Below, one piece after another: positions 8,722 to 16,615 of a stretch of DNA of 64,000 nucleotides. Positions within the stretch are counted from its first letter, which is position 1. Each line of letters opens with the position of its first letter. A model generated the notes under the pieces. It was not told the origin of the DNA, ran no database searches, and saw only the letters and a program-made list of their open reading frames with translations. The position numbers and the translations under genes are program-made. This stretch comes from Kitasatospora humi (GTDB lineage: Bacteria > Actinomycetota > Actinomycetes > Streptomycetales > Streptomycetaceae). The stretch covers positions 124,001 to 188,000 of the forward strand of contig NZ_JAJJPA010000002.1 in assembly GCF_020907985.1 (NCBI RefSeq). The letters run 5' to 3'.

Positions 8722-9870
8722 ATGACGGACGACGACGGTGCCGCGGTGATCGACAAGGACGGCATGGACGCACTCGTCGCCGTCCTTGCCGCGCGCGGCC
8801 GTACGGTCATCGGGCCCACCGTCCGTGATGGTGCCATCGTTCTCGCCGAGATCTCCGGCGGCGCGGAGCTCCCCTACGGTTGGGGGGTCGAGCTGGAGGC
8901 CGGAACCTACCGGCTGGCCGCCCGCGAGGACGGTGCCGCATTCGCGCACAGCGCGGGCCCGCAGTCCTGGAAGACTTTCCTGCACCCGCCGCGGGCCCGG
9001 GAGTGGAGCGCCGACCGCACGGCCGACGGCGGCCTGGTGACCACGCCGGACGCGACGCCGCCGCCGTCGTACGCATTCCTCGGGGTGCGCCCCTGCGATC
9101 TGCGGGCCATCGCCGTGCAGGACCGGGTGCTGACCGGCGGTCGGCACGCCGACCGGGGGTACCGGGGGCGGCGGGCAGGGGCGTTCCTGGTGGCGGTGGA
9201 GTGCACCGAACCCGGCGCCACCTGCTTCTGCGTCTCGATGGGGACCGGGCCGGCCGTGGGACCCGGCTACGACCTGGCGCTGACCGAGGTGCTCGATGCC
9301 GACGGCCACCGCTTCCTGGTACGGGCCGGGAGCGAGGAGGGCGAGGCGGTCCTCGCCGAACTGCCCAGCCGCGCCGCCGACACCGCCACCCGGACCGCGG
9401 CCCGGGACCGGGTCGCGGCGGCGGCCGATCGGATGGGCCGCAGCATGCCGCCGGTGGACCTGCAGGGGCTGATGCGCGAGACCCTGAACGCCGAGCGGTG
9501 GGACGACGTGACGGCCCGTTGCCTGACCTGCGGCAACTGCACCATGGTCTGCCCGACCTGCTTCTGCACCACCGCCGAGGACATCACGGACCTGACCGGC
9601 GATCACGCAGAGCGGTGGCGGCGCTGGGAGTCCTGCTTCGACCGGGACTTCACACACCTGCCGGGCGGCCCGGTCCGCGACTCCCCGCGCAGCCGCTACC
9701 GCCAGTGGGCCACCCACAAACTCGGCACCTGGTACGACCAGTTCGGCAGCTCCGGGTGCGTCGGGTGCGGGCGCTGCATCGTCTGGTGTCCGGTCGGCAT
9801 CGACATCACCGAGGAGGCGCACGCGCTGAATCGGGAACGCGCGAGCGGTGCGGGGGAGGGGGCGGGATGA
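8722..9870 (+). CDS. hydB: Group 3b-type hydrogenase Fe-S (beta) subunit
   Basis: 382 aa. The C-terminal third carries two four-cysteine clusters, CLTCGNCTMVCPTCFC and CVGCGRCIVWCP, which bind [4Fe-4S] centres. The N-terminal two thirds match the HydB/AsrA-like domain (FLGVRPCDLRAIAVQDRVL, VAVECTEPGATCFC with further cysteines). It relays electrons between the small subunit and the flavin subunit in cytosolic NAD(P)-linked hydrogenases. GGAGG lies 8 bases before the ATG. The gene heads a five-gene operon in which each gene overlaps or abuts the next. Confidence 0.9.
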   Translation: MTDDDGAAVIDKDGMDALVAVLAARGRTVIGPTVRDGAIVLAEISGGAELPYGWGVELEAGTYRLAAREDGAAFAHSAGPQSWKTFLHPPRAREWSADRTADGGLVTTPDATPPPSYAFLGVRPCDLRAIAVQDRVLTGGRHADRGYRGRRAGAFLVAVECTEPGATCFCVSMGTGPAVGPGYDLALTEVLDADGHRFLVRAGSEEGEAVLAELPSRAADTATRTAARDRVAAAADRMGRSMPPVDLQGLMRETLNAERWDDVTARCLTCGNCTMVCPTCFCTTAEDITDLTGDHAERWRRWESCFDRDFTHLPGGPVRDSPRSRYRQWATHKLGTWYDQFGSSGCVGCGRCIVWCPVGIDITEEAHALNRERASGAGEGAG

Positions 9871-10331
9871 CCGTCGTTCGCCACGGTTTCCTCGGCGCCC
9901 TCACGCCCGCCCACCGCGACCGGCTGCTCGCCCTCGCGCACGACGTGTCCTTCCCGGGTGGAACCCGGATCTTCGAGGAGGGGGGCGAGGCCGACCGGTT
10001 CTGGATCGTCGGCTCCGGCCTGGTCGCCCTCGACGTTCACGTCCCAGGTCGGCCGGAACCCGTCGTGGAGACCCTCGGAGAGGGTGAACTGGTGGGCTGG
10101 TCCTGGCTGTTCGAGCCCTATCGCTGGCACCTGGGTGCGCGGACCCGCACCGCCGTGCTGGCACGGGAGTTCGACGCGCGGCAGGTCCGGGGCGCCTGCG
10201 AGGAGGACCCGGCTTTCGGGCTGGCGGTGACGCACTGCGTCGCGCAGGTGATCGCCCGGCGGCTGCAGGCCACCCGCACTCGACTGCTGGACCTGTACGG
10301 GCCGCCTCCCGGACACGGCGGCGGGACGTGA
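9867..10331 (+). CDS. Stand-alone cyclic-nucleotide-binding domain protein in the hydrogenase operon
   Basis: 154 aa. A single cNMP-binding (Crp-type) beta barrel: FPGGTRIFEEGGEADRFWIV, then LGEGELVGWSWLFEPYRWH, then RTRTAVLAREFDA. It ends after the C-helix (HCVAQVIARRLQATRTRLLD) without any DNA-binding helix-turn-helix. It overlaps hydB (ATGA) and hydG (GTGA), so it should be made stoichiometrically with the enzyme. Likely a regulatory partner that senses cAMP or another ligand; that role is inferred. Similar small proteins occur in other actinobacterial group 3b clusters as far as I recall. Confidence 0.82.
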   Translation: MTVVRHGFLGALTPAHRDRLLALAHDVSFPGGTRIFEEGGEADRFWIVGSGLVALDVHVPGRPEPVVETLGEGELVGWSWLFEPYRWHLGARTRTAVLAREFDARQVRGACEEDPAFGLAVTHCVAQVIARRLQATRTRLLDLYGPPPGHGGGT

Positions 10332-11158
10332 CGGGGGCCTTCGCAGAGACGGCCGCCGCGCCACCTCTCCCGTACCGGGTGGCGCAGCGCCGGACCGACA
10401 CGCCCGACACCGCCACCATCGTCCTGGAACCCGTCGGTACGGCTCTACCGCCCTTCACCCCTGGGCAGTTCGCCATGGTGTACGCCTTCGGTGTCGGTGA
10501 CATCCCGCTGTCGGTCAGCGGAATCGACGGTCGGCGGTTGACGCACACAGTTCGCGCGGTCGGCGCGATCTCCGGTGCGCTGCACGGCGTGCGGCCGGGG
10601 CAGACGGTCGGTGTGCGCGGCCCGTTCGGCACCGGCTGGGAACTGTCCGAGGAGGCAGGGCGCGACCTGCTGGTGGTGGCCGGCGGCATCGGACTGGCGC
10701 CGCTGCGCCCACTCGTCCGGGCGGCGCTCGCCGAGCTCGGGCGGTACGGGCGGCTGAGCGTCCTGATCGGAGCACGCTCGCCGCACGAGCTGCTCTACTC
10801 CGATGAGACGGCTCACTGGCAGGCAGGGGCCCGGGTCCTGACCACCGTGGACCACCCCGCCCCTGATTGGATGGGTGACGTCGGCGTCGTCACGACCTTG
10901 CTGGACCGGGCCGTCTTCGACCCGTCGACGGCCACCGCCTTCGTCTGCGGCCCCGAGCCGATGATCCGGGCCACCGCCGACGAGTTGGTGCACCGAGGCG
11001 TTGCACCGGACCGGATCCGAGTCTCCCTCGAACGCACCATGCACTGCGGCACCGGCCACTGCGGCCACTGCCAGCTCGGTCCGCTGCTGCTGTGCCGGGA
11101 CGGCCCTGTCGTCACCTGGACCCGCGCCCGCCCCCTCCTCCTGATCCGGGAGCTGTAG
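10328..11158 (+). CDS. hydG: Hydrogenase FAD/NAD(P)-binding (gamma) subunit
   Basis: 276 aa, GTG start. A ferredoxin-NADP reductase-like FAD domain (PFTPGQFAMVYAFGVGDIPLS) is followed by the NAD(P) domain (LLVVAGGIGLAPLRPLVRAAL, FVCGPEPMI). The C-terminus binds a [2Fe-2S] cluster: CGTGHCGHCQLGPLLLC. This is the diaphorase module that joins the hydrogenase to NAD(P)H. It follows the cNMP protein with a 4-base overlap and is directly followed by the small subunit gene. Confidence 0.9.
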   Translation: MTGAFAETAAAPPLPYRVAQRRTDTPDTATIVLEPVGTALPPFTPGQFAMVYAFGVGDIPLSVSGIDGRRLTHTVRAVGAISGALHGVRPGQTVGVRGPFGTGWELSEEAGRDLLVVAGGIGLAPLRPLVRAALAELGRYGRLSVLIGARSPHELLYSDETAHWQAGARVLTTVDHPAPDWMGDVGVVTTLLDRAVFDPSTATAFVCGPEPMIRATADELVHRGVAPDRIRVSLERTMHCGTGHCGHCQLGPLLLCRDGPVVTWTRARPLLLIREL

Positions 11159-11950
11159 GTGCACACCGACACCAACCCACGCCCGAAGCTCGCCGTGTGG
11201 AAGTTCGCCTCCTGCGACGGCTGCCAACTCACGCTGCTGGACTGCGAGGACGAACTCCTCGGCATCGCCGACAAGATCGACGTCTCGCACTTCCTCGAAG
11301 CGTCCAGCGCGGTCGCGCCCGGACCGTACGACCTCTCCCTGGTCGAGGGTTCGGTCACCACCCCGCAGGACGCCGAGCGGATCCGGCACGTGCGCGCCGT
11401 CTCCCGGCGCCTGGTGACCATCGGTGCCTGCGCCACCGCCGGAGGCGTGCAGGCCCTGCGCAACTACGCCGACGTCGCCGAGTTCCAAGCCGCCGTCTAC
11501 GCCAGGCCGGACTACGTCGCCACCCTCGCCACCTCCACGCCGATCAGCGCCCACGTCCCCGTCGACTTCGAGCTGCGCGGCTGCCCGATCGACCGCCGCC
11601 AGCTGGTCGAGGTCATCACCGCCCACCTGGCCGGCCGCACACCCGACGTCCCCCGGCACAGCGTCTGCTTCGAATGCAAGCGGCGCGGCACGACCTGCGT
11701 CACGGTGGCACTCGGCACACCCTGCCTCGGCCCGGTCACCCACGCCGGGTGCGGCGCGATCTGCCCCAGCTACGGGCGCGGCTGCTACGGCTGCTTCGGC
11801 CCCTCGAACTCCACCAACTTCCCCTCCTTCGTACCGCTGCTGCGCCGCGACGGCATGGACACCCTGGACGTGGTGCGCGTGCTGCGCACCTTCAACACCG
11901 CCGCCGAGGAGTTCGACGCGGTCTCCCGGGCGGAGGACGAGCAACGATGA
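11159..11950 (+). CDS. hydD: [NiFe] hydrogenase small (delta) subunit
   Basis: 263 aa, GTG start directly after the hydG stop. The proximal cluster is seen as [13 protein letters not shown] near the N-terminus, with later [14 protein letters not shown], a Cys in ELRGCPIDR and the C-terminal [11 protein letters not shown] and CYGCFGPSN clusters. There is no twin-arginine signal peptide, so the enzyme is cytosolic. This agrees with a group 3b bidirectional NAD(P)-coupled hydrogenase. It overlaps hydA by ATGA. Confidence 0.92.
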   Translation: MHTDTNPRPKLAVWKFASCDGCQLTLLDCEDELLGIADKIDVSHFLEASSAVAPGPYDLSLVEGSVTTPQDAERIRHVRAVSRRLVTIGACATAGGVQALRNYADVAEFQAAVYARPDYVATLATSTPISAHVPVDFELRGCPIDRRQLVEVITAHLAGRTPDVPRHSVCFECKRRGTTCVTVALGTPCLGPVTHAGCGAICPSYGRGCYGCFGPSNSTNFPSFVPLLRRDGMDTLDVVRVLRTFNTAAEEFDAVSRAEDEQR

Positions 11951-13326
11951 CCCATCGCGGCTCCCGCGTGCTGCACGTCGGCTCACTCGCCCGGGTCGAG
12001 GGCGAGACCGCGCTGCACCTCGGCCTGGACGGCGACCAGGTGACCGAGGCCCGGCTGGCGATCTACGAACCACCGCGCTTCTTCGAGGCGTTCCTGCGCG
12101 GCCGCGCCCACACCGAGCCGCCCGACATCACCTCCCGGGTCTGCGGAATCTGCCCGGTCGCCTACCAGTTGAGCGCCTGCAACGCCGTGGAGGACGCCTG
12201 CGGGGTCGTCGTGGACGGACAACTCACGGCGCTGCGCCGGCTGCTCTACTGCGGTGAGTGGATCGAGAGCCAGACCCTGCACATCCATCTGCTCCACGCC
12301 CCCGACTTCCTCGGCTGCGACAGCGCCATCGAGCTGGCCCGCACCCACCGCGCCGACGTGGAACGCGGCCTGCGGCTCAAACAGGCCGGCAACGCCATCA
12401 TCGAACTGCTCGGTGGCCGGGCGATCCACCCGGTCAACGTCCGCGTCGGCGGCTTCCACCGCCTGCCCACCGCCACCGAACTACGGCCGCTGGCCGAACG
12501 GTTGCGCCGGGCCCGGGACGACGCCGAGCAAACCGTGCGCTGGGTGGCCGGCTTCGAGTTCCCCGACGCCGGATGCGACCACGACCTGCTCGCGCTCTCC
12601 CAACCCGGCACCTACGCCATCGAGTCCGGCACCCCGACCGTCATGCCGGCTCCGCACACCGCCGGCCTGCCCGCCGGCAGCGATCGGGCGCTGCCGACGC
12701 GAACCTTCGCGGTCCGCGAGTTCGACGACCATGTCGTCGAAAGCCAGGTGCCCTACTCCACCGCCCTCCACTCCCAGCTGGACGGCCGCCGCCACCTGAC
12801 CGGCTCGCTCGCCCGCTACGCCGTCAGCGGCCGCTGGCTGTCCCCGCTCGCCCTGCAGGCCGCCGCGGAAGTCGGACTCGGTGACCCCCGGCAGGGCACG
12901 ATCTGCCGCAACCCCTTCCGCAGCATCATCGTCCGCGCGGTCGAAGTGCTCTACGCGGTCGACGAGGCGCTGCGCCTGATCGAGGCGTACGAACCCGCGC
13001 CGCACCCCGGCGTCGAGGTGCCCCCGCGAGCCGGAACGGGCCACGGGGCGACGGAGGCGCCCCGTGGCCTGCTCTACCACCGGTACACCCTCGACGCGCG
13101 GGGGACCATCACCGACGCCTCGCTCGTTCCGCCCACCGCGCAGAACCAGGGGGCCATCGAGGAGGACCTGCGCCGCCTGGTCCAGGAGCGCATGGCAGCG
13201 GGCGAGCCCACCGACGCCGAACTGACCACCTTGTGCGAACGTGCGATCCGCAACCACGACCCGTGCATCTCCTGCTCGGCCCACTTCCTCGACCTCACCC
13301 TCGATCGGACCGGATCCACCCGCTGA
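11947..13326 (+). CDS. hydA: [NiFe] hydrogenase large (alpha) subunit
   Basis: 459 aa. Both nickel-binding motifs are intact: [14 protein letters not shown] (Cys66, Cys69) and [13 protein letters not shown] (Cys440, Cys443). The 13 residues after His446 are the tail expected to be removed by the maturation protease at 7998-8543. It catalyses H2 oxidation or proton reduction, probably balancing NAD(P)H under low oxygen. It is the last gene of the operon. No hypABCDEF assembly genes are in the window, so they must be elsewhere. Confidence 0.93.
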   Translation: MTHRGSRVLHVGSLARVEGETALHLGLDGDQVTEARLAIYEPPRFFEAFLRGRAHTEPPDITSRVCGICPVAYQLSACNAVEDACGVVVDGQLTALRRLLYCGEWIESQTLHIHLLHAPDFLGCDSAIELARTHRADVERGLRLKQAGNAIIELLGGRAIHPVNVRVGGFHRLPTATELRPLAERLRRARDDAEQTVRWVAGFEFPDAGCDHDLLALSQPGTYAIESGTPTVMPAPHTAGLPAGSDRALPTRTFAVREFDDHVVESQVPYSTALHSQLDGRRHLTGSLARYAVSGRWLSPLALQAAAEVGLGDPRQGTICRNPFRSIIVRAVEVLYAVDEALRLIEAYEPAPHPGVEVPPRAGTGHGATEAPRGLLYHRYTLDARGTITDASLVPPTAQNQGAIEEDLRRLVQERMAAGEPTDAELTTLCERAIRNHDPCISCSAHFLDLTLDRTGSTR

Positions 13327-13491
13327 CGCCATGCGTCGCGGACCAGACAGCGGGCGGGGCCGGGAAACCCCGACACCCGACGGCGTCGACACGCGCAGCC
13401 ACTGCCGGGAGGGCGGTCGGGTTCTTCGGATCGGGCCGCACGCCCCCAGTCGCCAGGTGTGGCCCGGGGGCCCAGCGGCCGGGGCCGACCG

Positions 13492-13505
13492 GCCCTGTTC
13501 GAGCC
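13492..13505. promoter_or_regulatory. Candidate DosR/OsdR-type box (GGGCCGACCGGCCC)
   Basis: This exact 14-mer recurs at 20125 and 23269, with variants at 31781 and 32107. Here it lies 62 bp upstream of the GNAT-acyl-CoA synthetase start. A second GC-rich half-site (GGCCCAGCGG) precedes it, as it also does at 20125. It resembles the mycobacterial DosR core GGGACTWWAGTCCC at the outer G and C triplets. Confidence 0.6.
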
Positions 13506-13566
13506 GCTCGTATGCTCGGATGGTGGAGGTGTACCGCTCGGAACGTCCTGCCACCGAGGAGTGGCC

Positions 13567-16311
13567 ATGTCCATCGCTCAGCACCGGCCGTCCACCATTG
13601 AGGCGCTGCTCGTCGACGGCACCACGGTCGAGATCAGGACGATCGGCCCGCCGGACCACCAGGCGGTTCTCGAGCTGCACGCCAGGCGGATGTCCGAGGA
13701 GAGCCGCAGGCTGCGCTTCTTCGGTGCCAGCCGCCGGGCCCCGCAGCTGGCGGCCGACCGGTTGTGTGGCCCGTCGAGGACGGGGACCCGAGCGCTGGGT
13801 GTCTGGGCCGGCGGTGAACTGGTCGGGGAGGCCGACTACGAGCGGGTCGAGGAGCGACCGGACACGGCGGAACTGGCCCTCGCGGTCGCGGACGACTGGC
13901 AGCACCGGGGTGTCGCCACGTTGCTGCTGGAGCACCTGATCCACGCGGCGCGGAAGCAGGGCGTCCGCACCTTCGAAGCCGACACGCTGGAGGGCAACGT
14001 GGCCGTGCACCGGGTCTTCTCCGACCTGGGCCTGCCGGTCCACCGTCGCCTCGAACAGGGCGAGATCCGGGTCAGCGTCCCGCTGGACGAGAGCGACGAG
14101 CGCTACCGCGCGGCGGTGGACGAGCGGGGCCGAGCCGCTGACGTGGCCAGCCTCGGCGCACTGCTGCGGCCGGCCTCGGTCGCGGTGGTGGGAGCCTCAC
14201 GCCGACCGGGATCCGTCGGGCAGACCGTGCTGCTGAAGATCCGCCGGGCGGGCTTCACCGGCGAGCTGTGGGCCGTCAACCCCCACGCCGATGTCGTCGC
14301 CGGAGAGCCGGCCCACCCGTCACTCGGCACGCTGCCCGGGACCCCCGACCTCGCGGTGCTGGCCGTCCCGGAGGCTGCCGTGGCGGGCGCCGCCGAGGAG
14401 TGCGGCCGGGCCGGAGTGCGGGCGCTGGTGGTGCTCACCGCGGGGCTGGGCCCCGATACCGCACGGCAGTTGATGCACGCGTGCCGCCGGCACTCGATGC
14501 GGCTGGTGGGTCCGAACAGCCTGGGCATCGCACTGACCGACCCGACGGTCCGGCTGGACGCGGAGTTCGGCGCGGTGTGGCCGCTGCCGGGCACCGCAGG
14601 AGTCGCCGTGCAGTCGGGCGGCGTCGGGATCGCGCTGCTGGAACGCCTGACCTGGCTGGGCATCGGCGTCTCCAGCTTCGTCTCACTCGGCGACAAGTAC
14701 GACGTCAGCGGCAACGACCTGCTGCAGTGGTGGGAGAGCGACCGCCGAACCGACCTCGCCCTGCTGCACCTTGAGTCCTTCGGCAACCCGCGCGCCTTCT
14801 CCCGTACCGCCCGCCGGATCACCCGCAGGATTCCGATACTGACCGTCGACGCCGGCCGCTCCGCCGCCGGCCGCCGCGGCGCCGCCTCGCACACCGCTGC
14901 CGCCGCCACACCGACCGTCACCCGCGAGGCACTGTTCCGCCAGGCCGGGATCACCGCCACCCGCAGCATCGGCGAACTCGTCGAGGCGGCGGCGCTGTTG
15001 CACGCCCAGCCGCTGCCGGCGCCGCGCGGCGCGGTCGTGGTGGTGTCCAATGCGGGCGGCATCGGCATCCTGGCGGCCGACGCCTGCGCCGACGCCGGAC
15101 TCTCCCAGCCCGAGCTGCCCGGTGAGCTGACGGCCGAGCTGCGCGGCCTCCTCCCGGAGGGCGCCTCGGCCGCGAATCCCCTGGACACCACAGCGGCCGT
15201 GGAGCCCGCCGAACTGGCCGACTGCCTGGGCGCGTTGGAACGCAGCAGCAGCGTGGACGCGCTGCTGGTCTGCCTCGCCCCGACCGCCCTCGCCGCCTCC
15301 GAGCGGTTCGATCCGGTCCGCGCCCTGCTCGATGGTCCGTCCCATCGCAGCATCCCGATCGCGGCCGTCCTCCTCAGCCAGGACGTCCCGGTGCGCTACC
15401 TGAACTGCTCCGACGGCGGACGCATACCCGCGTACGGGGATACCCAGGCCGCCGCCCGCGCTCTCGCGCACGCCTGCGACCGTGCCCGCCGGCTGGCCGA
15501 GCCGCCCGGCGCGGAGGTGACCGTTCCCGACTGCGACCCCGACTCCGCCCGACGGCTCGTAGACGGCTTCCTGGCCGCGCACCCCGACGGGGGCTGGCTC
15601 GACCCGACGCTGACGGCCGAACTCCTCGACTGCTACCGCCTGCCGCTCACCACCTCGATCTGGGCGCCGGACGAGCGCGGCTCGGTCATCGCCGCCGAGG
15701 CGCTGCGGCAGCTCGGGCACGACGGCAAGGTCGCCCTGAAGGCGTACTGGTCGGGACTGGTGCACAAGAGCGACCTCGGAGCCGTCCGCATCGGCCTCGC
15801 CCGTGACAGCGAAGTCCGCTCCGCCTACCGGGAGTTCACCGATCACTTCGGCGATCGGCTGACCGGTGTGGTGGTCCAGCCGATGGCCGCGCCCGGCCTC
15901 GAACTGTTCGCCGGCATCGTCCAGGACCAGGTATTCGGCCCACTGATCGCCTTCGGCCTCGGCGGAACCGCCACCGACGTCCTCGACGACCGCACGGCCC
16001 GACTGGCCCCGCTGACCGAGCTCGACCTCAAGGCAATGACCACCGAACTGCGCAGCGCCCCGCTGCTGTTCGGCCGGCACGGCGCTGCGGCGGTCGACCT
16101 GACGGGCATCGAAAGGGTCCTCGCGGGGTTGTCCCGGATGGCCGCCGACCTCCCCCAGCTCACTGAGGCCGACCTCAACCCGCTGATCGCCCGGCCCGAC
16201 GGAGTGCTCTGCGTGGACGCCCGGATCCGCCTGGAGCCCCGGCCGTCCTTCGACCCCTACCTGCGACGCCTCCGCACGCCCGCGGCAGCCGAGGAGGTCC
16301 CGGAACCATGA
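13567..16311 (+). CDS. GNAT acetyltransferase fused to ADP-forming acyl-CoA synthetase (protein acyltransferase, Pat-like)
   Basis: 914 aa. Residues 1 to about 170 are a GNAT domain (LALAVADDWQHRGVATLLLEHL is the acetyl-CoA binding loop). Then come the CoA-binding domain (PASVAVVGASRRPGSVGQ), the CoA-ligase domain with the His segment ASHTAAAA, and a C-terminal ATP-grasp part (ALKAYWSGLVHKSDLGAV). Such fusions acetylate or propionylate lysines of acyl-CoA synthetases; the synthetase-like part is often catalytically inert. The N-terminal GNAT order differs from E. coli Pat, where the GNAT domain is last. It stands alone behind a candidate OsdR box. Confidence 0.85.
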   Translation: MSIAQHRPSTIEALLVDGTTVEIRTIGPPDHQAVLELHARRMSEESRRLRFFGASRRAPQLAADRLCGPSRTGTRALGVWAGGELVGEADYERVEERPDTAELALAVADDWQHRGVATLLLEHLIHAARKQGVRTFEADTLEGNVAVHRVFSDLGLPVHRRLEQGEIRVSVPLDESDERYRAAVDERGRAADVASLGALLRPASVAVVGASRRPGSVGQTVLLKIRRAGFTGELWAVNPHADVVAGEPAHPSLGTLPGTPDLAVLAVPEAAVAGAAEECGRAGVRALVVLTAGLGPDTARQLMHACRRHSMRLVGPNSLGIALTDPTVRLDAEFGAVWPLPGTAGVAVQSGGVGIALLERLTWLGIGVSSFVSLGDKYDVSGNDLLQWWESDRRTDLALLHLESFGNPRAFSRTARRITRRIPILTVDAGRSAAGRRGAASHTAAAATPTVTREALFRQAGITATRSIGELVEAAALLHAQPLPAPRGAVVVVSNAGGIGILAADACADAGLSQPELPGELTAELRGLLPEGASAANPLDTTAAVEPAELADCLGALERSSSVDALLVCLAPTALAASERFDPVRALLDGPSHRSIPIAAVLLSQDVPVRYLNCSDGGRIPAYGDTQAAARALAHACDRARRLAEPPGAEVTVPDCDPDSARRLVDGFLAAHPDGGWLDPTLTAELLDCYRLPLTTSIWAPDERGSVIAAEALRQLGHDGKVALKAYWSGLVHKSDLGAVRIGLARDSEVRSAYREFTDHFGDRLTGVVVQPMAAPGLELFAGIVQDQVFGPLIAFGLGGTATDVLDDRTARLAPLTELDLKAMTTELRSAPLLFGRHGAAAVDLTGIERVLAGLSRMAADLPQLTEADLNPLIARPDGVLCVDARIRLEPRPSFDPYLRRLRTPAAAEEVPEP

Positions 16312-16407
16312 ACCACAGCGCCCTCGACGGTCCCGCGCCGAGGCACTGACAGTGGCCCTCCGCCGGTGAGCCCACCGGCCACCTCCCGCGCAGGAGCCTG
16401 ATCCCGG

Positions 16408-16448
16408 GCGCCGAGCGCCGAGCAGCCGTGCGCCGAGCGCCGAGCAGC
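16408..16448. repeat. Two direct copies of a 19-bp repeat
   Basis: GCGCCGAGCGCCGAGCAGC occurs at 16408-16426 and again at 16430-16448, separated by CGT. It lies immediately before the CBS-protein remnant and may mark the deletion or duplication junction. Confidence 0.85.
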
Positions 16449-16556
16449 GCGGTGGACGGCGTTGTGGCTGCCCATCGGGCCCTCGACTCCACCGAGGACG
16501 ACACCGACGTTCGGCTCGAACACCCCCACGCCTACGGCGCCGGGCGACGCTCCTGA
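16443..16556 (+). pseudogene. C-terminal remnant of a CBS-BON protein
   Basis: The frame ending at TGA 16554 reads AVDGVVAAHRALDSTEDDTD, then HPHAYGAGRRS. This closely matches the end of the intact CBS-BON protein at 32188-32886 (AVDGVVAVHQTL, TEDDTEL, PHAYGAGRH). Everything upstream of that tail is missing. It is evidence that this gene family was duplicated and partly lost within the locus. Confidence 0.75.
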
Positions 16557-16615
16557 CGCGTGACGCAGCGCGTACCGGCACAGGGCGTTCCCGCCCGGTT
16601 CCCGCTGTCGTCTGG

